A stretch of DNA of 46,265 bases, from the NCBI GenBank assembly GCA_029880245.1, contig JAOUOR010000006.1, forward strand, positions 1 to 46,265, read 5' to 3'. The position numbers and the translations under genes are program-made. Numbering within the stretch: the stretch's first letter is position 1; each line of letters opens with the position of its first letter. The notes under the pieces are model-generated. The model ran no database searches and had not been told where the DNA came from. It worked only from the letters and a program-made list of their open reading frames with translations. Origin of the DNA: Alphaproteobacteria bacterium (GTDB taxonomy: Bacteria; Pseudomonadota; Alphaproteobacteria; Micavibrionales; Micavibrionaceae). Shown piece by piece: positions 25,816 to 33,763 of this stretch.

Positions 25816-26850
25816 TTAAAGTGCGGCCATAAACTGTTTCCCTGCCGCTTCCCAGCTATAATGATCCTTGACATGCTGGATTCTGCTTTCCATGTCACAA
25901 TTTTTCATAGCCCTGTCGCAAGCCTGTTTCAAATCCGTCTCTTCTAATGCGCCAAGATAATCATGAATAATGATATCCTTTGGACCCGTGACATTATAGG
26001 CTGCTACAGGAAGTCCGCTGGCCAGAGCTTCTATTAAGACAATCCCGAATGTATCGGTGCGTGACGGGAATACAAAAACATCGCTGGAGCGATAGCAATC
26101 GGCAAGGTCTTGGCCGGTTCTTTTCCCTATAAAATGAGCGTCGGGGTATTTACCTTTGAGCTCTTCCATGATGGGGCCGTCACCCACAAGGACTTTGCTG
26201 CCTTCCCAAGGCATTTCAAGGAAGTCTTCAAGACTTTTTTCTATAGCAATGCGCCCGACATAAAGGCTTATGGGTTTGGGCAAATCCTGAAATAAATTAG
26301 CAGGCCCCGGCTTGAAAATGTCAAAATCAACGCCCCGTGTCAAAAGCGCCATATTATTCTGAAAACCCCAGTTTTCCAGTTGCTGGTGTAAGCTTTGAGT
26401 GGAAACCATCACGGCGCTGGAGGGCTTATGAAAATGCTTAACGACACGTATGCCCAGATTATGAACGCTCTTATATAAAGGCGGTATCAGCCACGCAAAC
26501 CGCTTGGCAACGTAATCGGGAAATTGTGTATGATAGGATGTAGAAAACTCAATCTTATTCCTGAGGCAATATTTTCTCGCCGCCCAGCCCAAAGGACCCT
26601 CAGTGGCGATATGTAAACGATCAGCGCCAAAATCCTCAATAAGGCTTTGCAAATGTTTGTATGGGGATAATACAAGCTGGATTTCAGGATAAAACGGCAT
26701 AGGCATAGTGCGCTTGAAATCGCTTGGCCCAATGACTTTTGTGACATAATCCTTCTTATCAAGCTCCTTTATGATATATTCATATGTACGGACGACCCCG
26801 TTGATTTGAGGGTGCCACGCATCACTGATAATAAGAACTTTCATGGACAT
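25816..26850 (-). CDS. GT4-family glycosyltransferase (MgtA-like)
   Basis: 344 residues, a GT-B glycosyltransferase. The N-terminal domain starts ISDAWHPQINGVVRTYEYI, the signature of the group that includes GDP-mannose-dependent alpha-mannosyltransferases; H-x-ATEGPLGWAARK follows. The C-terminal domain has SLYVGRIAIEKSLEDFL (donor-binding), LVGDGP and the nucleotide-sugar site FPSRTDTFGIVLIEALASG, in which the first acid of the E-x7-E motif is Asp. It likely adds a sugar to a glycolipid or envelope glycan; donor and acceptor cannot be determined. It is a single-gene unit on the minus strand. Start is either ATG 26850 or the second Met two codons later. Confidence 0.85.
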   Translation of the reverse strand: MSMKVLIISDAWHPQINGVVRTYEYIIKELDKKDYVTKVIGPSDFKRTMPMPFYPEIQLVLSPYKHLQSLIEDFGADRLHIATEGPLGWAARKYCLRNKIEFSTSYHTQFPDYVAKRFAWLIPPLYKSVHNLGIRVVKHFHKPSSAVMVSTQSLHQQLENWGFQNNMALLTRGVDFDIFKPGPANLFQDLPKPISLYVGRIAIEKSLEDFLEMPWEGSKVLVGDGPIMEELKGKYPDAHFIGKRTGQDLADCYRSSDVFVFPSRTDTFGIVLIEALASGLPVAAYNVTGPKDIIIHDYLGALEETDLKQACDRAMKNCDMESRIQHVKDHYSWEAAGKQFMAAL

Positions 26851-26952
26851 TTTAATGGGCAGAATCTAAAATAGGCGCGTTTCTTGCTTCTATAGTCTCG
26901 CGTATTATACGAATTTATTTATTTTAAACAAGGGAAGAGCCTAAACGCAACT

Positions 26953-28488
26953 ATGGCAATGCTCAATAGATTTTTTTACAGCTCGATATTTTGTCTGGGA
27001 TGTTCTTTGGGAACGCTCACGCCGTATGCATCCTATGCGCAAAATTGCAACGCCCCGCCCGAGATGATCACACAATTATTCTATCCCGAATTGGGATCTT
27101 ATACGGTGTGGGATAAATCGTACGGGGAGGCGCGCAGGAGAGAAATTTTTACAACCTCAGCGTCTCTGGAGGATGGCTCGATACTGGCTGTGGGTGAGAT
27201 GCGGCATTTGCCGGAAGTTTCTCCAAGCTTGATGGTCGTCCTGTTTGACAAAAGAGGACGAAAAGTCTGGGAAAAATATCATTCTATAGGACGTATCAAA
27301 AATGTCGTTAAAGTTCTGTCTCATGAAAAAGGATATGTTGTTCTGGTAAACAGGGCAGGTGATCCCGATAAAAAAACAAAAGATTATGCAACACTTGTGT
27401 TTCTTGATGAACAGGCAAAAGTTACAATCCAGAAAGACATTGGCTCCAAGTCATACAATATTACAGCAACAGACATATTATATACAAAGGAAGAGACAGG
27501 AAATATTGTTCTTTCTGTAACAGAAAGTGAATTGATAGGAAAGGGTGACGAAGCGGTTGAAAGAAAGAAAGCAACCATCAGAATCCTGGACAAAAAAGGA
27601 AACGATCTGTCTCGTCGCGAATATATGCTGGGAATAAACAGTGAAATTTTATCAATCAAAAGCCTTGAACTTTCAGAGAAAGCAAATAACTATATTGCTA
27701 CTGGGTATTTCGAAAATGACAGTAAACAGAAAATAGGCTGGGTTTTAAGGCTGAGCAGTGATGCTGCCTATATCTGGCACAGAGAATTTTCGCGCGGTAA
27801 AAATGCGATCATTTCGGATGCTTTTGGCTATAAAAATGAGGATATTATTGCCGGTGGAACAATTGATGCGGCTAATTCTGACCAGACAGGCGCGTGGTTA
27901 ATGCGTCTGGGCGGCATTGATGGCGAGGTAAAGTGGGAGAGATATTACTATAGTGAAAAACCCCATTATTTATATAAAGCGCAAGATGTTGTTGTTAATA
28001 AAGATGGTTTAATATCCTTCCTTATGCAGGCAAAAAAAATGGAGAAAACAGATGATGAATTGGAAAGGGATCAGTCCGATGTTATGAGCTATGCTCATTT
28101 ACTGAACGTGTCTCCAAGAGGAATTACACTGAGCGGAGATGCTTATTTTAAAGGAAAAGGCGCCTATGTTAATGAAATGAAACTTGATATTGGCGGTCAA
28201 TATGTGCTTTCTGGTTATGCGTGGCAAACGGCTCAGAAGGTTTTGGAGGAGTATACCGAAGAAAATAGTAAACCTGCCTCAGAAGTAATGTTGCCTAAAG
28301 TGGAAGTATCACAAAAAACCAAGGATGGTTTGGCTTTGCTTAGGGGAAAAACGGAAGAGAAAAAGTTAGAAGAGGAAAAACTTGATTCGGATAGTATAGG
28401 TCATGGCGATAAAGATCAGGATCTGGACCAAAATGCGTGGATTATGATTGGAGCGGCTCCAGACACGTACATAGATCCGTGTAAGTAG
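26953..28488 (+). CDS. Secreted protein with beta-propeller-like repeats, function unknown
   Basis: 511 residues. A signal peptide is present, cleavage probably after YASYA. The mature part shows repeated strand blocks, such as GSILAVGEMRHLPEV, EDIIAGGTIDAAN, GAWLMRLGGIDGEVKWERYY and GGQYVLSGYAW, where a Gly-rich strand and a Trp/aromatic strand alternate. This is the pattern of PQQ- or Kelch-like propellers that compare stored and delivered values. A charged, coiled-coil-prone insert (about 440-490, Lys/Glu/Asp-rich) lies before the last strand. The end has a free Cys (DPCK) that may pair with Cys near the mature N-terminus (QNCNAPP). No enzyme motif. It precedes rluD with no terminator between. 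Confidence 0.6.
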   Translation: MAMLNRFFYSSIFCLGCSLGTLTPYASYAQNCNAPPEMITQLFYPELGSYTVWDKSYGEARRREIFTTSASLEDGSILAVGEMRHLPEVSPSLMVVLFDKRGRKVWEKYHSIGRIKNVVKVLSHEKGYVVLVNRAGDPDKKTKDYATLVFLDEQAKVTIQKDIGSKSYNITATDILYTKEETGNIVLSVTESELIGKGDEAVERKKATIRILDKKGNDLSRREYMLGINSEILSIKSLELSEKANNYIATGYFENDSKQKIGWVLRLSSDAAYIWHREFSRGKNAIISDAFGYKNEDIIAGGTIDAANSDQTGAWLMRLGGIDGEVKWERYYYSEKPHYLYKAQDVVVNKDGLISFLMQAKKMEKTDDELERDQSDVMSYAHLLNVSPRGITLSGDAYFKGKGAYVNEMKLDIGGQYVLSGYAWQTAQKVLEEYTEENSKPASEVMLPKVEVSQKTKDGLALLRGKTEEKKLEEEKLDSDSIGHGDKDQDLDQNAWIMIGAAPDTYIDPCK

Positions 28489-28521
28489 AAAAGTAATATA
28501 TATCATAAGGTTATAAGAAAA

Positions 28522-29499
28522 ATTTCCAGCAATTTATTAAAATATAAGGTCGGACAGAGTGCAGGGCCGATAAGGGTTGATAAATTTCTTGCGGAGCAGG
28601 GAGATTTGTCGCGCGCCAGAATTCAGGAATTGATTAAGGATGGCTGCGTTAATCTGGATGGAAAAATATTGACCTCGGCATCACTGAAACTTAGGGGGGG
28701 AGAGGTTCTGACACTTGAGGTGCCTGATCCTAAGCCGACAATCCTAAGGGCTGAGAATATTCCGCTGGACATTATTTACGAAGATGAAGAATTGCTTGTG
28801 ATTAATAAGGCTGCGGGGATGGTTGTTCACCCGGGAGCGGGGAATTATGACGGCACTTTGGTTAATGCGCTTTTATATCATTGTAAGGATAATTTATCAG
28901 GGATAGGCGGGGTTGAGCGGCCCGGAATAGTACACCGCCTTGATAAGGATACTAGCGGTTTGATGATCGTGGCCAAGACGGATCATGCACATCAATCCTT
29001 GTCCGCGCAGCTTGCTGACAGGACATTAAGCCGCGTTTATCATGCTATAGTCCTTGGTGTGCCTATGCCGTTAAAGGGAAAAGTTGATAAGCCTATTGGG
29101 AGATCGCCCTCTAATAGACTTAAGATGAGTGTGAAAGGGAGGGCTTCGAGAGAGGCTATTACATTTTATAAAGTTTTACAGGATATTAGGGGTGATTTTT
29201 CTCTGGTTGAGTGTAAATTGCAAACGGGCCGGACGCATCAAATTCGTGTGCATATGCAATCCATAGGCTACCCTTTGATTGGTGATCCTTTATATGGTCC
29301 GCAGCGAAATATCTTAGAGTCAAAAATAAATAAATCTGTAGAACATATTGATAATAAAGAATATATTATGAATTTTGACAGGCAGGCATTGCACGCAGGA
29401 TTCATTTCTTTTTCTCATCCGGTCACTGGAAAGATTATGGATTTTGCCTGTGATATGCCGGAAGATATGGCCCAGCTATTGAAAAATCTAAATAAATAG
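28522..29499 (+). CDS. rluD: Ribosomal large-subunit pseudouridine synthase RluD, apparent non-canonical start
   Basis: Converts uridines of 23S rRNA helix 69 to pseudouridine. The body is typical: S4 domain with RARIQELIKDGCVNLDG, the catalytic-Asp motif HRLDKDTSGLM, LQTGRTHQIRVHM and GYPLIGDPLYG. The N-terminal half of the S4 domain (RVDKFLAEQGDLS) lies upstream of the first ATG/GTG/TTG in this frame (TTG 28606). From the upstream stop at 28486-28488 to 28606 there is no ATG, GTG, TTG or CTG. ATT 28522 gives a plausible N-terminus (x-SSNLLKYKVGQ) with AAGG 11 bases upstream; ATA 28513 is an alternative. Coordinates here use ATT as an inference; a sequencing error changing an ATG is the competing explanation. 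Confidence 0.85.
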   Translation: MSSNLLKYKVGQSAGPIRVDKFLAEQGDLSRARIQELIKDGCVNLDGKILTSASLKLRGGEVLTLEVPDPKPTILRAENIPLDIIYEDEELLVINKAAGMVVHPGAGNYDGTLVNALLYHCKDNLSGIGGVERPGIVHRLDKDTSGLMIVAKTDHAHQSLSAQLADRTLSRVYHAIVLGVPMPLKGKVDKPIGRSPSNRLKMSVKGRASREAITFYKVLQDIRGDFSLVECKLQTGRTHQIRVHMQSIGYPLIGDPLYGPQRNILESKINKSVEHIDNKEYIMNFDRQALHAGFISFSHPVTGKIMDFACDMPEDMAQLLKNLNK

Positions 29500-29607
29500 T
29501 CACCCGCCTTTTATATAAAAACAGTACGTCTTAGAATATAAAACCGAACCCGTAAATCTTATGCCACCGAGCGGCCTTGATTGCGATGTTTTTTTCTTAA
29601 TATAAGG

Positions 29608-30999
29608 CTAATCTAGAATCGACTTAAAGTTTTCAGCAAGGTGGTGCAGCATAATCTTGCTGGTTCGCTCATACAAAGAATTCTGTATGTCAATTGACTG
29701 TCCGTAATTTCTGCCTAGTGGTCTGGCGCTGAGTGTATAATGACTGTTATCGGGTATAAAGCGCAGAGAACCAATTGGCATGACAAGATTTAAACTGTGA
29801 TATCTATGCGTAGAACCACCGAAGGCGTCATGATCACGTTTATCGGATAAGACAATATTTCCGCTGAGTTTCGCGCCATTTTCAAAACTTTTATAGGCGC
29901 CGAATTCCACCCCTTTATCACCGGCAAGAAAACGCCCGGCTTTGACATTAAGGGTGACATCATAAACAGGAACATCATACCATAACCCCATATGACCGCT
30001 CAGGCTTGTCTCATCCGCCCAGCTCATATTAAGCGGCGTATGAGGATCGCGCCTGACAACATCCCAAATCTCGCCCCCTAAGGCCAAACGGGAGGTAAAA
30101 GGACGGAATAAAACCTGGGCGCCTGCTCCGATATAAAATTCCTCCAAATAGCCCATATCAAACGATCCATACCATGATGATCCAAGATTGCGGCTGTAAT
30201 TCACATAGGCATGATCAAGCGTTAGAAATCTGTCTGCAAATAAATCTAGGTCACCTTTTGTGATATCTGTACCAGCGGACCTGAGAGCGTTCAAATCTTC
30301 GAGATTATGGGCAAGATTAACGCGCAGAGCCTGATTAATGCTTAAAAAACCTAGAAATCCATCTTGCTGATGCTCTAAAATCAGGGAAGTTCTATGTAAT
30401 AATCCGTGATCTTTTTCTGCCAGACTAACATCTTGCTCCAGATGAAGACCGAATTTATGCTGGTTATAAGGGCTGTTTAGCAGTGTAGCGCTTTCATTAT
30501 ATTCTAAAAACTCGGCATCACTAACTGTAAACTCTGTGTTTTGCCAAATTTCCTGAGGACTCCCGTCATGGGTGATAAACGCGTTTTCAAGATCAGAACG
30601 CAAAAGCGTTATTTTTGGGCCTCTGATATTGGTGATAAAGGGCGTTATCTCTATGACCTTGACGGTTTTATCCGTATCTTTAGCCATAATGCGGGCGGCG
30701 CGACCAATTTGATTCATTGTGGAATGGCGGGAATCCAGTTGCAGCGATGCAGAAACACTTTGATCGCTAAAACTCATATCACGTAAAACAATGTTTTCAT
30801 CTCTAAGTTGTGCCACCTCCTCATCCTCATCCTCATCCTCATCCTCATCCTTTCTTATATCATGAGTTGTGTTTTTTAGACCAAAAGAACCAGTTAGGAA
30901 CGGACTGTCAGAATAACTTTTTGCCATGCATGGCTGGGATGACATGCATAGGAGAGTGGTGCTCAAAAAGCGCAGATGCCTTATATATTTTTGTTGCAT
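29608..30999 (-). CDS. YjbH-like outer-membrane protein (short form)
   Basis: 463 residues. A signal peptide (cleavage near PCMA-KSYS) is followed by an acidic Asp-Glu run (about 53-62), then a region resembling the YjbH domain: beta-rich segments with alternating aromatic residues (GSFDMGYLEEFYIGAGAQVLFRP), AGRFLAGDKGVEFGAYKSFENG and C-terminal LYERTSKIMLHH. YjbH proteins are linked to exopolysaccharide export with YjbEFG in enterobacteria. None of those partners is here, and the protein is shorter than the ~700-residue E. coli form, missing the N-terminal domain. I chose ATG 30999 because it starts a proper signal peptide; an upstream ATG at 31050 would bury it. Confidence 0.7.
   Translation of the reverse strand: MQQKYIRHLRFLSTTLLCMSSQPCMAKSYSDSPFLTGSFGLKNTTHDIRKDEDEDEDEDEEVAQLRDENIVLRDMSFSDQSVSASLQLDSRHSTMNQIGRAARIMAKDTDKTVKVIEITPFITNIRGPKITLLRSDLENAFITHDGSPQEIWQNTEFTVSDAEFLEYNESATLLNSPYNQHKFGLHLEQDVSLAEKDHGLLHRTSLILEHQQDGFLGFLSINQALRVNLAHNLEDLNALRSAGTDITKGDLDLFADRFLTLDHAYVNYSRNLGSSWYGSFDMGYLEEFYIGAGAQVLFRPFTSRLALGGEIWDVVRRDPHTPLNMSWADETSLSGHMGLWYDVPVYDVTLNVKAGRFLAGDKGVEFGAYKSFENGAKLSGNIVLSDKRDHDAFGGSTHRYHSLNLVMPIGSLRFIPDNSHYTLSARPLGRNYGQSIDIQNSLYERTSKIMLHHLAENFKSILD
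30816..30850. repeat. 6-bp simple sequence repeat in the YjbH-like gene (Asp-Glu codons)
   Basis: About six copies of TCCTCA encode alternating Asp-Glu on the minus strand. Variation in copy number would change only the length of the acidic run, not the frame. Confidence 0.85.
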
Positions 31000-31130
31000 G
31001 TCCAACTTACAATCTGTCGGATAGAGGAGGGGTGGAGCCGTCAGGCCCATTATGGATTGTGTCTTAAATACACTTGTGTGTCAAATCTATGATGTGGATA
31101 AGTTGTACTTTACACGTAATACCATCCTAA

Positions 31131-31151
31131 GTTACAATCACTGAGTGTAAC
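31131..31151. promoter_or_regulatory. Inverted repeat upstream of the hybrid kinase gene
   Basis: GTTACA (31131-31136) and TGTAAC (31146-31151) are exact complements 9 bases apart and end 20 bases before the kinase start, in the divergent gap with the YjbH-like gene. It is a candidate operator; no known regulator can be named. Confidence 0.3.
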
Positions 31152-31170
31152 CATTCTGGTCTTCTCTCCT

Positions 31171-33288
31171 ATGCAAAGTTCATACTATCTTTTTTTTATT
31201 GCTGAAACAGCCTTGATACTCATTCTTCTGCCGCTGATTGCTCTTCTTGTGATCAACTTACGAAGAAATGATCTATTGAAAGATGCCATTGAGGACATAA
31301 TCGAGTCATCTGTAGGGGGGTATATTGTCTTCGATAAAAATGGCCACTTCCTGAAAACAAACAGAAAAACCGCTGATTATTTTCCCTTCTTAATAGAGGG
31401 GCAAGATAGTAAAGCTAAGGGAAAGACCTATAGTGTGCATGATTTTTTTTCCTATCTGCACGATCATTCTGTCGACTTTGATAAATCCGTAAGAAATGCC
31501 GTTTCGGGTTTGGATCAAAATGGAGCAGAATTTGGTTTTTGTGAGGTTGTAAAAGGTGATAATGGCAGCCTATGCTACGTTTTTGCTAAAAATATCGGCA
31601 AAGAGTTTACAGTTTTTATTGTCAAGGATATTAGTCAGGGGCATCAAAGAGAAGCTCTTATGCTTGATATGGGGGAGCATAATAAACAGCTATTGCAGGC
31701 TGTACAGGCATCGACAAGCGGTATTCTTGTAACTGATCCGAAGCAAGGGAGTAATCCGGTTGTATTTTATAACAAGTCTATGAAAAATGTGCTGGGCGAT
31801 TCTTATGATGAAATCGAAGAACAGGGCTGGCAGTCAATTTTCGATATTATGCAGGATAAAGAAGAAAAGAGAATACTTTGGAACGTCATATCCAATGCCA
31901 TAGACAAAGAGGTCGAGATCCGGATCAAAAGGCCCAATGAAGAATTGCAATGGTTTAGTGCAAAAGTTTCATCAATTAAAAATGAAAAAGGTGAAATAGA
32001 TCTGATTATTGGGACATTCAGTGAAACAACTTTATTAAAGCAGAGAGAAGCCGAGATTTCTCATGGCCAGAAAATGGATGCGTTGGGACGTCTTGCCGCT
32101 GGTATCGCGCATGATTTCAATAATGTCTTATCCATTATTGACGGCTTCAGAAAAATGGCCTCTATGGATGTGGACATAAACAGCAAAACCTACACATATC
32201 TGGATCGTATTCATGCGGCTTCTAAAAGGGGAGCGGCACTGACACGCAAGATGCTAACCTTTAGCAGGCATAAGATAGTTTCGAATGAAGTTATAGATAT
32301 GAGTGCACTTGTGAGGGAACAAGCCGAGCTTCTAAACCCGTTGCTAGGCGGAGGAGTAAGCCTTGATATCAGTATCTCTGAAGACGAGGTACCTGTACTC
32401 TGTTCGGATGATTCAATAGAACAGGTTATGATGAATCTGGTTCTAAATGCCAGAGACGCCATGCCCGAAGGAGGGCAGATATTTGTGCGTTTGGACGTAG
32501 TAATGCCGGAAAATGTGCCCTTATCCATAAAGGAAAAAATTCCAGCCGAAGAATATGCTTGTCTTAAGGTTATCGATACGGGAATGGGAATGGAAAAAGA
32601 AGTGCTCGAGAAAATTTTTGATCCCTTCTTTACAACCAAAGGGGCAGGAAAAGGAACGGGGCTGGGGATGTCGGTTGTCTACGGCCTTGTAAACGAGATA
32701 GGCGGCGCAATCAATATCACGTCTACGCCTAAAAAAGGGACGTGTATGGAGGTTTATATTCCGGTTAGTGAAAATAAAGTTATTAAGAAAATTATAGGTG
32801 ATGAAGGGGATCTGTCTTCAATCTCCCTCGAAGGTTACACGGCTTTAATAGCAGAAGATGAACCTGATTTAAGGCTGCTTGTCTCCAATATACTACAAGA
32901 TTTAGGGCTGAACATTTTGGAGGCCGAGAACGGAGATGAGGCCCTTATCGTACAGGAAGACTTTGAAGGGAATATAGATATTCTGCTGACCGATGTGGTT
33001 ATGCCGGGAATGAATGGCGTAAAGCTTGCGGAATTGTTTCACTCAATGAGACCGAAGACAAAAACTATTTTCATGAGTGGTTATCCTGCTAATGGAGATA
33101 TGGCACCGGTGAATTTACCGGAAAATGCATGCTTTATTGCCAAGCCTGTGAATTACGACCATTTGGCTAAATTGCTATTAAGGCAGTTGCACGAGGAAGG
33201 TAACGGGAATGACGGCGACGGTGCGGAGGATGTAATGCGCTGGGAAACGGTCAAAAACAAAAAAGGAGATAAAACAAATGCGGCCTAG
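31171..33288 (+). CDS. Hybrid sensor histidine kinase with receiver domain
   Basis: 705 residues. It has one N-terminal membrane segment (about 4-29), two PAS-like regions (about 40-155 and 165-290), and a HisKA domain with GIAHDFNN where phospho-acceptor His is residue 314. The ATPase domain follows, with N box MMNLVLNARDAMPEGG, DTGMGM, FDPFFTTKG and GKGTGLGMS, and then a receiver domain with phospho-acceptor Asp608 in LLTDVVMPGMNG. The layout resembles CckA-type phosphorelay kinases but the sequence does not prove it is CckA, and only one membrane segment is seen. The stop overlaps the next gene by 11 bases, so both are translated together. Confidence 0.88.
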   Translation: MQSSYYLFFIAETALILILLPLIALLVINLRRNDLLKDAIEDIIESSVGGYIVFDKNGHFLKTNRKTADYFPFLIEGQDSKAKGKTYSVHDFFSYLHDHSVDFDKSVRNAVSGLDQNGAEFGFCEVVKGDNGSLCYVFAKNIGKEFTVFIVKDISQGHQREALMLDMGEHNKQLLQAVQASTSGILVTDPKQGSNPVVFYNKSMKNVLGDSYDEIEEQGWQSIFDIMQDKEEKRILWNVISNAIDKEVEIRIKRPNEELQWFSAKVSSIKNEKGEIDLIIGTFSETTLLKQREAEISHGQKMDALGRLAAGIAHDFNNVLSIIDGFRKMASMDVDINSKTYTYLDRIHAASKRGAALTRKMLTFSRHKIVSNEVIDMSALVREQAELLNPLLGGGVSLDISISEDEVPVLCSDDSIEQVMMNLVLNARDAMPEGGQIFVRLDVVMPENVPLSIKEKIPAEEYACLKVIDTGMGMEKEVLEKIFDPFFTTKGAGKGTGLGMSVVYGLVNEIGGAINITSTPKKGTCMEVYIPVSENKVIKKIIGDEGDLSSISLEGYTALIAEDEPDLRLLVSNILQDLGLNILEAENGDEALIVQEDFEGNIDILLTDVVMPGMNGVKLAELFHSMRPKTKTIFMSGYPANGDMAPVNLPENACFIAKPVNYDHLAKLLLRQLHEEGNGNDGDGAEDVMRWETVKNKKGDKTNAA

Positions 33289-33703
33289 CACAAAAGCAGA
33301 TGGTTCCATTGATTTCTCAAAGATAAAAATTCTGGTTGTAGATGACCAGAATGAGGCGCGGGCAATGATAAAAAACATGCTCACGGAAATGGGAGTTACG
33401 CAGGTTTTTGAAGCTCCTGACGGAAGGCAGGCTCTGGCTTTCATTGATACAGCATTTGATTTTGTCGATCTTATTATCTGTGACTGGAATATGCCCGGAC
33501 TTACAGGGGTTGAATTACTAAGGCAATTGCGGACAGTCTATACGGATGTGCCTTTTTTGATGGTTACGGGGAGAAGTGATATGGCTTCTGTCTCGGAAGC
33601 TAAAAGTAGCGGTGTTACGGCCTATATCTGTAAACCTTTTTCAGCAGATCAATTAGAAACCAAGTTAAGGATCGTTATTAAGAAAAAGCTTAATAATCTC
33701 TAG
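33278..33703 (+). CDS. Single-domain CheY-like response regulator
   Basis: 141 residues: a full receiver domain and nothing else. Acidic pair DDQ at the N-terminus, phospho-acceptor Asp69 in LIICDWNMPGLTG, conserved Thr in MVTGR and Lys in YICKPFS are all present, so phosphorylation should be possible. It starts inside the 3' end of the hybrid kinase gene, so it is the likely second receiver in the same phosphorelay; without an output domain it acts by protein binding or as a phosphate sink. An AGGAG-type site lies in the kinase coding end. Confidence 0.9.
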   Translation: MRPSTKADGSIDFSKIKILVVDDQNEARAMIKNMLTEMGVTQVFEAPDGRQALAFIDTAFDFVDLIICDWNMPGLTGVELLRQLRTVYTDVPFLMVTGRSDMASVSEAKSSGVTAYICKPFSADQLETKLRIVIKKKLNNL

Positions 33704-33725
33704 CCCGTGCAGGACATTAAGGTAC

Positions 33726-33754
33726 TTTCCGTAAATGTTTAATTCCTGTATAAT
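33726..33754 (+). promoter_or_regulatory. Candidate glpD promoter close to the start codon
   Basis: TATAAT at 33749-33754 is a consensus -10 only 9 bases before ATG 33764, with a poor -35 (TTTCCG at 33726-33731, 17-base spacer). If used, the transcript would be leaderless or nearly so, which fits the absence of a ribosome binding site there. Confidence 0.3.
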
Positions 33755-33763
33755 CCCAATGGT

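Noticed and set aside
31171-33288. Naming the hybrid kinase cckA
   Set aside because: The layout agrees, but the membrane segments, synteny and sequence motifs are not specific enough.
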